Shown: positions 8,483 to 17,523, counted from the stretch's first letter. The stretch is DNA of 64,000 nucleotides from Streptomyces aquilus (GCF_003955715.1 NZ_CP034463.1:7564001-7628000); one strand, 5' to 3'. Notes: a model not told the origin generated them from the sequence alone. Numbers and translations: made by a program.

Positions 8483-9421
8483 TCATGGTTTCTTGCTGAA
8501 GGTGAAGCCACCCGGGCCGCCACCCTCGCCGCCGGTCCCGAACGTACCGCCGACCGCCGCCGGGTTCATCTCCTCCATGTCGGTCGCGCCCAGCACCGCA
8601 CCCGTGCTCTTCTTGCTCCGCCGCAGCCGCTTCTCCAGCCAGCTCGCGAAGCTGGTGAGGAGGAAGTTGACGATGATGTAGATGATCGCAACGACGACGA
8701 AGCTCTGGATGACGTTGGCGTAGTTCGCCGCCAGCGTCGCGCGCTCGCTGAGCAGCTCGGTGAAGCCGATCATGACGCCGCCGAGCGCGGTGTCCTTCAC
8801 GATGACGACGAGCTGGCTGACGATGGCCGGGAGCATCGCGGTGACGGCCTGCGGGAGCAGGATCAGGGCCATCGTCTGGCCCTTGCGCAGGCCGATCGCC
8901 TGGGCTGCCTCCGTCTGTCCCTTGGGCAGCGCGAGGATGCCGGCCCGGACGATCTCGGCGAGGACCGCCGCGTTGTAGAGCACGAGGCCGGTGACGACCG
9001 CGTAGAGCGGCCGGTTCTCGGTACCGACGTCCGTCGAGCGGGCGTAGACCTCGTTGGCGAACAGCATGAGCAGCAGGACCGGGATGGAGCGGAAGAACTC
9101 GACCACCGTGCCGGCCACGCCCCGCACCCAGCGGTGGTCGGAGAGGCGGGCGATGCCGAAGACCGCGCCCAGGGGGAGGGCGATGATCATGGCCAGCGCC
9201 GCTGCCTTGAGGGTCTCGCCGAGGCCCGGCAGGAGGTAGGTCGTCCAGGTCTCCGACTGGGTGAACGGCTTCCACAGGGACCACTCCAGCTGGCCCTTGT
9301 CGTCCAGCGCCGTCCACACCCACCACGCCAGCAGCAGGAGCAGGGCGAAGAAGACCACCGAGAGGATCACATTGCGCCGCTTGGCGCGGGGGCCCGGAGT
9401 GTCGTAGAGGACCGAGCTCAT
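8483..9421 (-). CDS. gluD: Glutamate ABC transporter permease GluD
   Basis: 312 residues from ATG at 9421, overlapping the gluC stop by four bases. It is a HisM/GlnP-type inner-membrane permease: a first hydrophobic segment (VILSVVFFALLLLLAWWVW), then GLGETLKAAALAMIIALPLG and the EAA loop region ALPKGQTEAAQAIGLRKGQ that contacts the ATPase. The C-terminal cytoplasmic tail of about 50 residues is Gly-rich and longer than usual for the family. It is the last gene of gluABCD, followed by a hairpin terminator. Substrate assignment follows the conserved gluABCD-gluRK order. Confidence 0.92.
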   Translation of the reverse strand: MSSVLYDTPGPRAKRRNVILSVVFFALLLLLAWWVWTALDDKGQLEWSLWKPFTQSETWTTYLLPGLGETLKAAALAMIIALPLGAVFGIARLSDHRWVRGVAGTVVEFFRSIPVLLLMLFANEVYARSTDVGTENRPLYAVVTGLVLYNAAVLAEIVRAGILALPKGQTEAAQAIGLRKGQTMALILLPQAVTAMLPAIVSQLVVIVKDTALGGVMIGFTELLSERATLAANYANVIQSFVVVAIIYIIVNFLLTSFASWLEKRLRRSKKSTGAVLGATDMEEMNPAAVGGTFGTGGEGGGPGGFTFSKKP

Positions 9422-10092
9422 CGCTTCACCGCCAGTCGCTTGCTCAGCCAGCCGAGGATGAGGCCGGTGGGCAGGGTCAGTACCACGAAACCGAAGGCGA
9501 AGACCGCGCCGATGAGCAGCGTCTGAGCCTCGTTCTCGATCATTTCCTTCATCAGGTACGCGGCCTCGGCGACGCCGATCGCGGCGGCCACGGTGGTGTT
9601 CTTGGTCAGTGCGATCAGCACGTTCGCCAGCGGGCCGATGACCGCGCGGAAGGCCTGCGGCAGCACGATGAGCCGCAGTGTCTGGGTGAAGTTCAGGCCG
9701 ATCGCGCGGGCCGCCTCGGCCTGGCCCATCGGCACCGTGTTGATGCCGGAGCGCACCGCCTCGCAGACGAAGGCTGCGGTGTAGGCGGTGAAGCCGAGAA
9801 TCGCCAGCCGGAAGCCCTGGATCTTGAAGTCCGAGGCGCCCAGCGTCACGTGGAAGATGTCCGCGAGACCCAGCGAGCAGAACAGGATGATCACCGTCAG
9901 GGGAATGTTCCGGACGATGTTCACGTAGGCGGTGCCGAACCCACGCATGAGCGGCACCGGGCTGACGCGCATCGCGGCCAGCACCGTGCCCCAGACCAGG
10001 GAACCGATGCCGGAGAAGAACGTGAGCTTCACCGTCATCCAGAAGGCGCCCAGCAGGGTCGGGTTGTCATAGTCGGAGAGAAAGTCGAACAC
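9418..10092 (-). CDS. gluC: Glutamate ABC transporter permease GluC
   Basis: About 224 residues from GTG at 10092 (MFDFLSDYDNPTLLGAFWMTVKL); an in-frame ATG at 10134 would add 14 residues (MPSTYATHPEARDI). I prefer the shorter form because FDFL-Y-LLGAFWxTVKL is where similarity to streptomycete GluC begins in my memory. It is a polar amino acid permease with the EAA-like loop VPMGQAEAARAIGLNFTQT and MRVSPVPLMRGFGTAYVNIVRN typical of the family. It pairs with GluD to form the membrane channel and is translationally coupled to it by overlap. Confidence 0.88.
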   Translation of the reverse strand: MFDFLSDYDNPTLLGAFWMTVKLTFFSGIGSLVWGTVLAAMRVSPVPLMRGFGTAYVNIVRNIPLTVIILFCSLGLADIFHVTLGASDFKIQGFRLAILGFTAYTAAFVCEAVRSGINTVPMGQAEAARAIGLNFTQTLRLIVLPQAFRAVIGPLANVLIALTKNTTVAAAIGVAEAAYLMKEMIENEAQTLLIGAVFAFGFVVLTLPTGLILGWLSKRLAVKR

Positions 10093-10191
10093 GATGTCCC
10101 GCGCTTCCGGGTGGGTGGCGTACGTGGACGGCACGGCGCGCCGCCGCCGACCTCGCGGTGGACGGCGGCACGCCGATGGACCGTTGCGCTG

Positions 10192-11037
10192 TTACTGGAC
10201 GATGTCGCCGATCTTCGGGGCGGGCTCGTTCTTGTAGTTCGCGGGACCGAAGTTGTCCTTGACGGCCTTGTCCCAGCTGCCGTCGCTGACCATCTTCTCC
10301 AGGGCCTTGTTGATCTTGTCGACGGTCGCCGTGTCACCCTTCTTCACGCCGATGCCGTAGTTCTCGTTGCTCAGCTTGAGGCCGGCCAGCTTGAACTTGC
10401 CCTTGTACTGCGACTGGGCGGCGAAGCCGGCGAGGATCGAGTCGTCGGTGGTGACGGCGTCGACGGTGCCGCTCTGGAGGGCCGCGATGCACTCCGAGTA
10501 GCCGCTGTACTCCTTGAGGTTGGCCTTCGGCGCGATGTCGTTCTTGACGTTCTGCGCCGAGGTCGAACCGGTGACCGAACACAGGTTCTTGCCGTTGAGG
10601 TCGGTGCCCTTGGCGATGTCCGAGTCCGTCTTCACCAGCAGATCCTGGTGGGCCAGCAGATACGGCCCCGCGAAGTCGACCTTCTGCTTGCGCTCGTCGT
10701 TGATCGAGTACGTCGCGGCGATGAACTTCACGTCGCCACGGGCCAGCGCGTTCTCGCGGTCGGCGCTCTTGGTCTCGACGAACTCGATCTGGTCGGGCTT
10801 GTAGCCGAGCTCCTTGGCCACGTACGTCGCCACGTCCACGTCGAAGCCGGAGAAGGAACCGTCGGGCTTCTTGAGGCCGAGACCGGGCTGGTCGTACTTG
10901 ATGCCGATCTTGATCTTGTCGCCGCCGCCGGAACCGGAGCCCGTGTCGCTGTCGTTGTCGTCCCCGCCGCACGCGGTCGCGGTCAGCGAGAGGACGAGCG
11001 CAGCGGCGGCCGCCGCGGTGACCTTGCGGAGCTTCAT
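10192..11037 (-). CDS. gluB: Glutamate-binding lipoprotein GluB
   Basis: 281 residues from ATG at 11037, with AAAGGA eight bases upstream. The signal peptide MKLRKVTAAAAAALVLSLTA ends in lipobox LTATAC, so Cys22 is the lipid anchor. The mature protein is a type 3 periplasmic-binding-fold receptor: KIKIGIKYDQPGLG at the start, SGFDVDVATYVAKELG, and the hinge region DAVTTDDSILAG. It captures glutamate outside the membrane for GluCD. Gaps of about 100 bases separate it from gluA and gluC, often a sign of differential mRNA processing for the highly needed binding protein. Confidence 0.93.
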   Translation of the reverse strand: MKLRKVTAAAAAALVLSLTATACGGDDNDSDTGSGSGGGDKIKIGIKYDQPGLGLKKPDGSFSGFDVDVATYVAKELGYKPDQIEFVETKSADRENALARGDVKFIAATYSINDERKQKVDFAGPYLLAHQDLLVKTDSDIAKGTDLNGKNLCSVTGSTSAQNVKNDIAPKANLKEYSGYSECIAALQSGTVDAVTTDDSILAGFAAQSQYKGKFKLAGLKLSNENYGIGVKKGDTATVDKINKALEKMVSDGSWDKAVKDNFGPANYKNEPAPKIGDIVQ

Positions 11038-11140
11038 GGTGAACATCCTTTGTGTGAGGAGAGATGCGAGCCGTCGAGGCGGGTGACGCGGGTCTGACGC
11101 GCTGTCAGGGGTGGTCAGGGGCCGCTGCCAGTGGTTGCTG

Positions 11141-11917
11141 TCAGTGGTGCAGGATCTTGGAGAGGAAGTCCTTGGCGCGGTCGCTGCGCGGAGCGCTGAA
11201 GAACTGGTCGGGCACAGCTTCCTCGACGATGCGGCCGTCCGCCATGAAGACCACTCGGTTCGCCGCCGAACGGGCGAACCCCATCTCATGGGTGACGACG
11301 ATCATGGTCATGCCGTCGCGGGCGAGCTGCTGCATGACTTCGAGGACCTCGTTGATCATCTCCGGGTCGAGCGCCGAGGTGGGCTCGTCGAAGAGCATGA
11401 CCTTGGGGTCCATGGCCAGTGCCCGGGCGATCGCGACCCGCTGCTGCTGGCCGCCGGAGAGCTGCGCGGGGTACTTGTCCGCCTGGCTGCCCACACCGAC
11501 CCGGTCGAGCAGGGACCGGGCCTTCTCCTCGGCCGTCTTCTTGTCCGCCTTGCGGACCTTGATCTGGCCGAGCATCACGTTCTCGAGCACGGTCTTGTGC
11601 GCGAAGAGGTTGAAGGACTGGAAGACCATCCCGACGTCGGCCCGCAGCCGCGCCAGCTCCTTGCCCTCCGCGGGCAGGGGCTTGCCGTCGATGGCGATGG
11701 TGCCGGAGTCGATCGTCTCCAGGCGGTTGATGGTGCGGCACAGCGTCGACTTGCCGGACCCGGAGGGTCCGATGACGACGACGACCTCACCGCGGGCGAT
11801 CGTCAGATCGATGTCCTGGAGAACATGCAACGCGCCGAAGTGCTTGTTGACGCTCTTCAGGACGACCAGTTCGCCGGTTGCGGCCGCGTCTTGCTTGGCC
11901 ACCGATACTTCGGTCAT
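11141..11917 (-). CDS. gluA: Glutamate ABC transporter ATPase GluA
   Basis: 258 residues from ATG at 11917. It has Walker A GPSGSGKST, Q-loop MVFQSFNLFAHKTVLENV, signature LSGGQQQRVAIARAL, Walker B VMLFDEPTSALDP and switch His in VVTHEM: a complete polar-amino-acid ABC ATPase that powers glutamate import through GluCD. It is the first gene of gluABCD and is divergent from gluR across a 286-bp regulatory gap. Confidence 0.95.
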   Translation of the reverse strand: MTEVSVAKQDAAATGELVVLKSVNKHFGALHVLQDIDLTIARGEVVVVIGPSGSGKSTLCRTINRLETIDSGTIAIDGKPLPAEGKELARLRADVGMVFQSFNLFAHKTVLENVMLGQIKVRKADKKTAEEKARSLLDRVGVGSQADKYPAQLSGGQQQRVAIARALAMDPKVMLFDEPTSALDPEMINEVLEVMQQLARDGMTMIVVTHEMGFARSAANRVVFMADGRIVEEAVPDQFFSAPRSDRAKDFLSKILHH

Positions 11918-12203
11918 CGCTCTCGGGCTCCGTCCTCCTCGGTTTCGCAGGACAGTAGTGACCCCACGCGACCTGCGTCATTACCTTTGAGGGGAATCTG
12001 AGCATCACGATCCGATAGCAATCGGACACGTGTCGTAGCAGTTGTGAGCAGGCCGCATATCGGCCGGGTAACGGAAGCGGCCCGCAACCGGAACCCACTT
12101 GACGCCGTCCTGTTCCATCGGCGTGACTGCAACGTGCACGCGCGCGTGCACGCTTTTTTGTACACAACTTGATCGTACGGCTGATGAAGCGAAGGAGGGC
12201 CGG
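11918..12203. promoter_or_regulatory. Divergent gluA / gluR control region with two inverted repeats
   Basis: The gap between gluA (left) and gluR (right) holds two dyads. TCCGAT-AGCA-ATCGGA (12011-12026) lies 94 bases before gluA. A perfect 20-bp palindrome CGTGCACGCGCGCGTGCACG (12133-12152), followed by six T's, lies about 50 bases before gluR. Either could bind GluR or a nitrogen regulator; the T-tract next to the second also allows a transcription pause or terminator reading toward gluR. Confidence 0.5.
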
Positions 12204-12890
12204 ATGAGACTGCTCCTCGTCGAGGACGACAATCACGTCGCCGCCGCCCTGTCCGCGGTCCTGGCCCGGCACGGGTTCGACGTGACGCACGCCCGAAGCG
12301 GGGAGGAAGCTCTCCAGGCCCTGGTCCCGGAAAGCGACGGATTCGGTGTCGTCCTGCTCGACCTGGGGCTGCCGGACCAGGACGGTTACGAGGTCTGCGG
12401 CAAGATCCGCAAGCGCACCAGCACCCCGGTGATCATGGTCACCGCCCGCTCCGACGTCCGCTCCCGCATCCACGGCCTCAACCTCGGGGCCGACGACTAC
12501 GTGGTGAAGCCGTACGACACCGGAGAGCTGCTCGCCCGGATCCACGCCGTCAGCCGCCGCACCGCCCACGAGGACGCCTCGGGCGGTGCCGACACCACGC
12601 TGGTCCTCGGGCCGGTCCACATCGAGCTGCCGACCCGTCAGGTCAGCGTGGACGGCTCCGTCGTCCAGCTCACCCGCAAGGAGTTCGACCTGCTCGCCCT
12701 GCTGGCCCAGCGCCCGGGCGTCGTCTTCCGCCGGGAGCAGATCATCAGCGAGGTGTGGCGCACCAGCTGGGAGGGGACCGGGCGCACCCTGGAGGTCCAT
12801 GTCGCCTCCCTGCGCGCCAAGTTGCGCATGCCGGCCCTCATCGAGACCGTACGCGGCGTCGGCTACCGGCTCGTCGCCCCGTCCTCGTAG
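12204..12890 (+). CDS. gluR: OmpR-family response regulator GluR
   Basis: 228 residues from ATG at 12204, with GGAGGG upstream. The receiver domain has the acidic pocket (VEDDN), phospho-acceptor Asp in VVLLDLGLPDQDGYEV, Thr/Ser in VTARSD and Lys in VVKPYD. The C-terminal winged helix has VQLTRKEFDLLALLAQRPGVVFRREQI and ends TVRGVGYRL. In S. coelicolor the orthologous pair GluR-GluK is reported to sense glutamate and activate gluABCD; the same divergent arrangement is seen here. The kinase gene follows after nine bases. Confidence 0.92.
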   Translation: MRLLLVEDDNHVAAALSAVLARHGFDVTHARSGEEALQALVPESDGFGVVLLDLGLPDQDGYEVCGKIRKRTSTPVIMVTARSDVRSRIHGLNLGADDYVVKPYDTGELLARIHAVSRRTAHEDASGGADTTLVLGPVHIELPTRQVSVDGSVVQLTRKEFDLLALLAQRPGVVFRREQIISEVWRTSWEGTGRTLEVHVASLRAKLRMPALIETVRGVGYRLVAPSS

Positions 12891-12899
12891 CAGGCTCGG

Positions 12900-14300
12900 G
12901 TGCGTACACGACTCCTCCCGCTGCTCATCGTCCTGATGGCGGCCATGCTGCTGGCGCTGGGCATCCCGCTCGGCATCGGCATGGCCTCGGCCCAGCAGCA
13001 GAAAGTGGTCGTCGACCGGATCGACGACACCGCGCACTTCGCGGCCCTCGCCCAGTACGTGACCGGTCCCGACGACGAGCGTCAGGACACGCTGGAGAGC
13101 GAACTCGAGAGCTACTACGAGGTCTACGACATCCGGGTCGGCGTCTTCTACCGCACCGACGTGCCCATGGCCAACGCGCCGGCGACCTGGTTCCTCCCCG
13201 AGACGGGCGAGGTGCGCGAGGCGTTCGAGGAGGCGCGGCTCAGCCGGCGCAGCCAGAACCCGCACCAGATCTGGCCCTGGGAGCGCACCCGGCTCGTCGT
13301 CGCCTCCCCGGTCATCCGGGACGGTGACGTCGTCGCGGTCGTCGTCACCGACTCGCCGACCGGGGACATGCGGTCGCGGATCCTGCACAACTGGCTGGTG
13401 ATCGGCGCGGGCCTGATGGCCGCGATGCTGCTGGCCGTCGGTGCCGCGCTGCGGCTCACCGGGTGGGTGCTGCGGCCCGTACGCGTCCTGGACGCCACCA
13501 CGCACGCGATCGCCAGCGGCAGCCTGAAGTCCAGGGTCGCCGCCGCCGGCGGGCCGCCGGAACTCCGGCGCCTGGCCCACTCGTTCAACGAGATGGCGGA
13601 CAACGTCGAGGACGTCCTGGAGCAGCAGCGCGCCTTCGTCGCCGACGCCTCCCACCAACTGCGCAATCCGCTCGCCGCGTTGCTGCTGCGCATCGAGCTG
13701 CTCGCCTTCGAACTCCCGGAGGGCAACAAGGAGATCGCCTCGGTCCAGATGGAGGGCAAGCGCCTCGCGCAGGTCCTGGACGACCTGCTCGACCTCGCCC
13801 TGGCCGAGCACACCGACGCGGACCTGCGCATCACCGACATCGGCGCGCTGACCGCCGAACGCGTCGCGGCCTGGGCACCGACCGCCGAGGCCAAGGGCGT
13901 GACCCTGGTCGGCGACTGCCCGCCGACCACCGCCTGGGCCGACCCGGTCACCCTGTCCAGCGCGCTGGACGCTGTCATCGACAACGCCGTGAAGTTCACA
14001 CCCGAGGGCGAGCGCGTCGAGGTGACGGTCTCCTCCAACGGCGAGACGGCGAACGTCGTGGTCAGGGACAACGGCCCCGGCCTCACCGACGAGGAACTCG
14101 CCCGCGTCGGCGACCGCTTCTGGCGCAGCGGCCGCCATCAGAACGTCAAGGGTTCCGGTCTCGGCCTGTCCATCTCCCGCGCCCTGCTGGCCGCGGGCGG
14201 CGGCGCGATCTCGTACGAGCACCACGAACCGCACGGCCTGAAGGTGACGGTGACGGTGCCGCGGAGCGCCACCTCCGGGTGGACGGTGGCTACGGCTTGA
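12900..14300 (+). CDS. gluK: Sensor histidine kinase GluK
   Basis: 466 residues from GTG at 12900. The N-terminal membrane segment (LLPLLIVLMAAMLLALGIPL) is followed by an extracytoplasmic sensor region of about 130 residues, then a second membrane segment (WLVIGAGLMAAMLLAVGAAL). A HAMP region follows, then the H-box FVADASHQLRNPLAALLLRIE with phospho-accepting His, N-box VIDNAVKFTP, and G boxes VRDNGPGL and GSGLGLSISRAL. The extracellular loop would detect glutamate, by analogy with GluK of S. coelicolor. Its stop overlaps the convergent TAXI gene by 11 bases. Confidence 0.92.
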   Translation: MRTRLLPLLIVLMAAMLLALGIPLGIGMASAQQQKVVVDRIDDTAHFAALAQYVTGPDDERQDTLESELESYYEVYDIRVGVFYRTDVPMANAPATWFLPETGEVREAFEEARLSRRSQNPHQIWPWERTRLVVASPVIRDGDVVAVVVTDSPTGDMRSRILHNWLVIGAGLMAAMLLAVGAALRLTGWVLRPVRVLDATTHAIASGSLKSRVAAAGGPPELRRLAHSFNEMADNVEDVLEQQRAFVADASHQLRNPLAALLLRIELLAFELPEGNKEIASVQMEGKRLAQVLDDLLDLALAEHTDADLRITDIGALTAERVAAWAPTAEAKGVTLVGDCPPTTAWADPVTLSSALDAVIDNAVKFTPEGERVEVTVSSNGETANVVVRDNGPGLTDEELARVGDRFWRSGRHQNVKGSGLGLSISRALLAAGGGAISYEHHEPHGLKVTVTVPRSATSGWTVATA

Positions 14301-15279
14301 CCGAGCGGTAGTAGCGGCGGGCGCCGTCGTGGAGTTGCAGCGGGGAGGTGTAGATCGCCGTGCGCAGATCGACCAGCTGGGCCGAGTGCACCTCGGCGCC
14401 GATCTTGTCCCGGCTGCGCAGCACCGTCCGGGTCAGCCACTCGGTGAGCCGGGGGTCGAGGTCCTTGCGGGTGATCAGCAGGTTGGAGACGGCGATCGTC
14501 GGGACCGAGTAGCCCTCCTGGACGTCGTAGGTCGACTCCGGGATGTTGGTCGGGCGGTAGTAGCGCATGGCCGCGCCCTGGGTGTGCAGCTTGCTGATGA
14601 GGTTGCTGCCTATCGGCACGAACTTGAAGGACTCGCTCTCGGCGAGGGTCTGCAGACCCCGGGTGGGCAGTCCGCCGGACCAGAAGAACGCGTCGAACGT
14701 ACGGCCGAGGCGGGACGCGTCGTTGATGCCGTACGGCAGTGCCGTGATGTCCTTGTCCGGGTCGATGCCGGCCGCCGCCAGCACGCGGTCGGCGATCAGC
14801 CGCACCCCCGACTTGGGCAGGCCCACGGCCACCCGCTTGCCCTTCAGATCGGCGACCGACCGGATGTCGGAGTCCGGCGGGACGATCAGCTGCACATAGT
14901 CGTCGTACAGGCGCGCGACACCGCGCAGCCGGGCGGCTTCGGCCGGGTGGTCGAGGGCGTACGTCTCCACGGCGTCGGCCGCCGCGATGGCGAAGTCGGC
15001 TTCGCCGGACGCCACGCGCGCGACGTTGTCCTGGGAGCCGGCGCTCGTCTCCAGGTCCACCTTCAGGTCGGGCATGTCCTTGGCGAACTCGTCGCTGAGC
15101 TGCTTGCCGTACTCCTCGTAGACGCCGCCGCGCGAGCCCGTGCTGAACGTGATCGTCCCGCCGGGAGGCTCCTCGCCGAGCGGCAGCAGCCACCACAGCA
15201 GGAGCCCGAAGGCCACGAAACCGGCGGCCGCGCCCTGAAGCGCCCGGCTCCTGCTGATGCGGGGGAACATGCGGGACAT
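14290..15279 (-). CDS. TAXI family TRAP-type solute-binding protein
   Basis: 329 residues from ATG at 15279, with AGGA eight bases upstream. One N-terminal membrane anchor (ALQGAAAGFVAFGLLLWWLL) precedes the binding domain TITFSTGSRGGVYEEYGKQL, which is the TAXI signature (TGSxGGxYxxxG). Later blocks include FAIAAADAVETYALDHP and GKRVAVGLPKSGVRLIADRVL. TAXI proteins normally deliver ligands such as glutamate/2-oxoglutarate to TRAP transporters. No TRAP membrane subunit is encoded nearby, so this copy may act as a membrane-tethered sensor. Its position beside gluRK makes a regulatory link with glutamate sensing plausible but unproven. Confidence 0.85.
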   Translation of the reverse strand: MSRMFPRISRSRALQGAAAGFVAFGLLLWWLLPLGEEPPGGTITFSTGSRGGVYEEYGKQLSDEFAKDMPDLKVDLETSAGSQDNVARVASGEADFAIAAADAVETYALDHPAEAARLRGVARLYDDYVQLIVPPDSDIRSVADLKGKRVAVGLPKSGVRLIADRVLAAAGIDPDKDITALPYGINDASRLGRTFDAFFWSGGLPTRGLQTLAESESFKFVPIGSNLISKLHTQGAAMRYYRPTNIPESTYDVQEGYSVPTIAVSNLLITRKDLDPRLTEWLTRTVLRSRDKIGAEVHSAQLVDLRTAIYTSPLQLHDGARRYYRSVKP

Positions 15280-15378
15280 GCGCGCGATCCTGCCAGGCGG
15301 GACGCGGTGCTGACCAGGGCGAGGATCACAAGGGTGCGGGGCGGGGAGGGGGCGGCGCCCGATGGATAGGCTCGCCGT

Positions 15379-15810
15379 ATGAGTTCTTCGCCCGCCGATC
15401 TCGTCCGTGCCTTCCATCTCGCCATGGGGCTCGACGCCCGCAGCACGCCGACCGCTGTCTCGCCGGAGCTGGCCGCCCATCGCGGTGAGCTGCTCGCCGA
15501 GGAGGCCGCGGAGGTGGCCGAGGTATCGGTGGAAGGGCCCCTGGACCGGCTGGCCCACGAACTCGCCGACGTCGTGTACGTCGCGTACGGCACCGCCCTG
15601 GTGCACGGCATCGACCTCGACGCGGTCATCGCCGAGATCCACCGTTCCAACATGACCAAGCTGGGACCCGACGGGCGCGTGGCCCGCCGGGCCGACGGCA
15701 AGGTGCTCAAGGGGGAGCACTACGAGGCGCCGGATGTGGCGGGGGTGCTGCGGCGACAGGGGTGGGTGCCGGAGGAGAGCGGCCGTTCGGCGGCGGACGA
15801 GGTGGCCTGA
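15379..15810 (+). CDS. MazG-like nucleotide pyrophosphohydrolase
   Basis: 143 residues from ATG at 15379. Helical MazG-type core: ELLAEEAAEVAEVS supplies the ExxE metal ligands and HELADVVYVAYGTALVHGID the ExxD pair, followed by IAEIHRSNMTKLGPDGR. Family members hydrolyse nucleoside triphosphates to monophosphates plus pyrophosphate (house-cleaning), and the 'NMTKLGPDG' tail also occurs in phosphoribosyl-ATP pyrophosphohydrolase-like proteins. The exact substrate is unknown. It is convergent with the antiporter gene, with only one base between them. Confidence 0.87.
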   Translation: MSSSPADLVRAFHLAMGLDARSTPTAVSPELAAHRGELLAEEAAEVAEVSVEGPLDRLAHELADVVYVAYGTALVHGIDLDAVIAEIHRSNMTKLGPDGRVARRADGKVLKGEHYEAPDVAGVLRRQGWVPEESGRSAADEVA

Positions 15811-15811
15811 C

Positions 15812-17029
15812 TCAGTCCACCACCGACGCCTCCTTCGCAACGGGCTCGTCCTCGCGCGCGTGCCCGCGTTCACGCAGCCGCCCCGCCCACCTCGACGCCA
15901 GCGGCTCCGTGTAGCGCGCCGTCAGGGGGCCGAGGACGACCAGGATCAGGACGTACGCCGTGGCGAGGGGACCGAGGGACGGTTCGATGCCCGCGCCGAC
16001 CGCCAGGCCCGCGATGACGATCGAGAACTCGCCGCGGGCGACCAGCGCCCCGCCGGCCCGCCAGCGGCCCTTCTCGGAGATGCCGGCCCGCCGGGCCGCC
16101 CAGTAGCCGGTGGCGATCTTCGTCGCGGCCGTGACCAGCGCCAGCGCGAGGGCCGGCAGCAACACGGGCGGAATGCTCGCCGGGTCCGTGTGCAGGCCGA
16201 AGAAGACGAAGAAGACCGCGGCGAACAGGTCCCGGAGCGGGCTGAGCAGGGTGTGCGCGCCCTCGGCCACCTCGCCGGACAGCGCGATGCCCACCAGGAA
16301 CGCGCCCACCGCCGCGGACACCTGGAGCTGCTGGGCGACGCCCGCCACCAGGATCGTGAGCCCCAGCACCACCAGAAGCAGCTTCTCCGGGTCGTCGCTG
16401 GAGACGAAACGCGAGATCAGGCGCCCGTAGCGGACCGCGACGAACAGCACCAGGCCCGCCGCTCCCAGCGCGATCGCCAGCGTGAGGCTCCCGGCCATCA
16501 GCCCGGCGCCCGCCACCAGCGCGGTGACGATCGGCAGGTAGACCGCCATCGCGAGGTCCTCCAGGACCAGCACGCTGAGGATCACCGGGGTCTCGCGGTT
16601 GCCGACCCTTCCCAGGTCGCCGAGGACCTTCGCGATCACGCCGGACGACGAGATCCAGGTGACGCCCGCCAGCACCACCGCGGCCACCGGGCCCCAGCCC
16701 AGCAGCAGCGCGGCCGCCGCTCCCGGCAGGGCGTTCAGGGCGGCGTCGACCAGGCCCGACGGATAGTGCGCCTTGAGGTTGGTGACCAGGTCGCCCGCCG
16801 AGTACTCCAGGCCGAGCATCAGCAGGAGCAGGATGACGCCGATCTCGGCGCCGGTCGCGACGAACTCCTCGCTCGCGCCGAGCGGCAGCAGCCCGCCCTC
16901 GCCGAAGGCCAGCCCGGCCAGGAGATACAGCGGGATGGGGGAGAGGCTGAAGCGGCCGGCGAACCGGCCGAGGAGGCCGAGGCCGAGGATGATGGAACCG
17001 AACTCGATCAACAGGACCGCGGAGTGCAC
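15812..17029 (-). CDS. CPA2 cation:proton antiporter, KhtU/KefB-like
   Basis: 405 residues from GTG at 17029, with GAGG six bases upstream. About 12 hydrophobic segments. Characteristic blocks are LYLLAGLAFGEGGLLPLG, GLEYSAGDL, SSSGVIAKVLGDLGRVGNRETP and VLVLEDLAMAVYLPIV (the antiporter core Asp), then ALVARGEFSIVIAGLAVGAG. There is no C-terminal nucleotide-binding TrkA-N domain. Regulation is instead likely to come from the separate TrkA-C protein encoded eight bases upstream, as in the Bacillus KhtTU K+/H+ exporter. Probable job: K+ efflux under alkaline or electrophile stress. Confidence 0.9.
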   Translation of the reverse strand: MHSAVLLIEFGSIILGLGLLGRFAGRFSLSPIPLYLLAGLAFGEGGLLPLGASEEFVATGAEIGVILLLLMLGLEYSAGDLVTNLKAHYPSGLVDAALNALPGAAAALLLGWGPVAAVVLAGVTWISSSGVIAKVLGDLGRVGNRETPVILSVLVLEDLAMAVYLPIVTALVAGAGLMAGSLTLAIALGAAGLVLFVAVRYGRLISRFVSSDDPEKLLLVVLGLTILVAGVAQQLQVSAAVGAFLVGIALSGEVAEGAHTLLSPLRDLFAAVFFVFFGLHTDPASIPPVLLPALALALVTAATKIATGYWAARRAGISEKGRWRAGGALVARGEFSIVIAGLAVGAGIEPSLGPLATAYVLILVVLGPLTARYTEPLASRWAGRLRERGHAREDEPVAKEASVVD

Positions 17030-17037
17030 CGGTTGCC

Positions 17038-17523
17038 TCACTCCCGCCCGAGTATCGCGGCGGCGGCGTCCACGCCCTCGCGGGTGCCGACGACGATGAC
17101 CGTGTCTCCGCCCGCGAGCCGGAAGTCCGGCGCCGGGGACGGGATCGCCTCGGCCCGCCGCAGCACGGCGACGATCGACGCGCCCGTGTCCGTCCGCATC
17201 CGGGTCTCGCCCAGCAGCCGCCCGTTCCAGTGCGAGGCCGCCGCGACCTCGATGCGCTCGGCGACCAGCCCCAGGTCGGTGGTGTAGAGCAGGCTCGCGC
17301 TGTGGTGGGACGGCTTCAGCGCGTCGATCAGCGAGCCGGCCTCCGCGCCGGTCAGCCGCAGCGACTGGGCGCAGGAGTCGGGGTCGTCGGCCCGGTACAC
17401 GCTCACCGTTCGGGCGCCGTCGCGGTGCGCCACCACGGACAGATGGCGGTGTTCCCGGGTCACGAGGTCGTACTGGACCCCGATCCCCGGCAGCGGCGTC
17501 GCCCTCAGGCGCGGTGCAGACAC
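17038..17523 (-). CDS. TrkA-C (RCK-C) regulatory subunit, KhtT-like
   Basis: 161 residues from GTG at 17523, preceded by AGGGGAAGAAAC, which beats ATG at 17538. The N-terminal part (LPGIGVQYDLVTREHRHLSVVAHRDGARTV) matches KhtT-like regulators. The C-terminal RCK_C domain reads HWNGRLLGETRMRTDTGASIVAVLRR and GDTVIVVGTREGVDAAAAIL, a small-ligand-binding fold. It would gate the antiporter encoded immediately downstream. The two form an operon divergent from the DegS-like kinase gene. Confidence 0.88.
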   Translation of the reverse strand: MSAPRLRATPLPGIGVQYDLVTREHRHLSVVAHRDGARTVSVYRADDPDSCAQSLRLTGAEAGSLIDALKPSHHSASLLYTTDLGLVAERIEVAAASHWNGRLLGETRMRTDTGASIVAVLRRAEAIPSPAPDFRLAGGDTVIVVGTREGVDAAAAILGRE

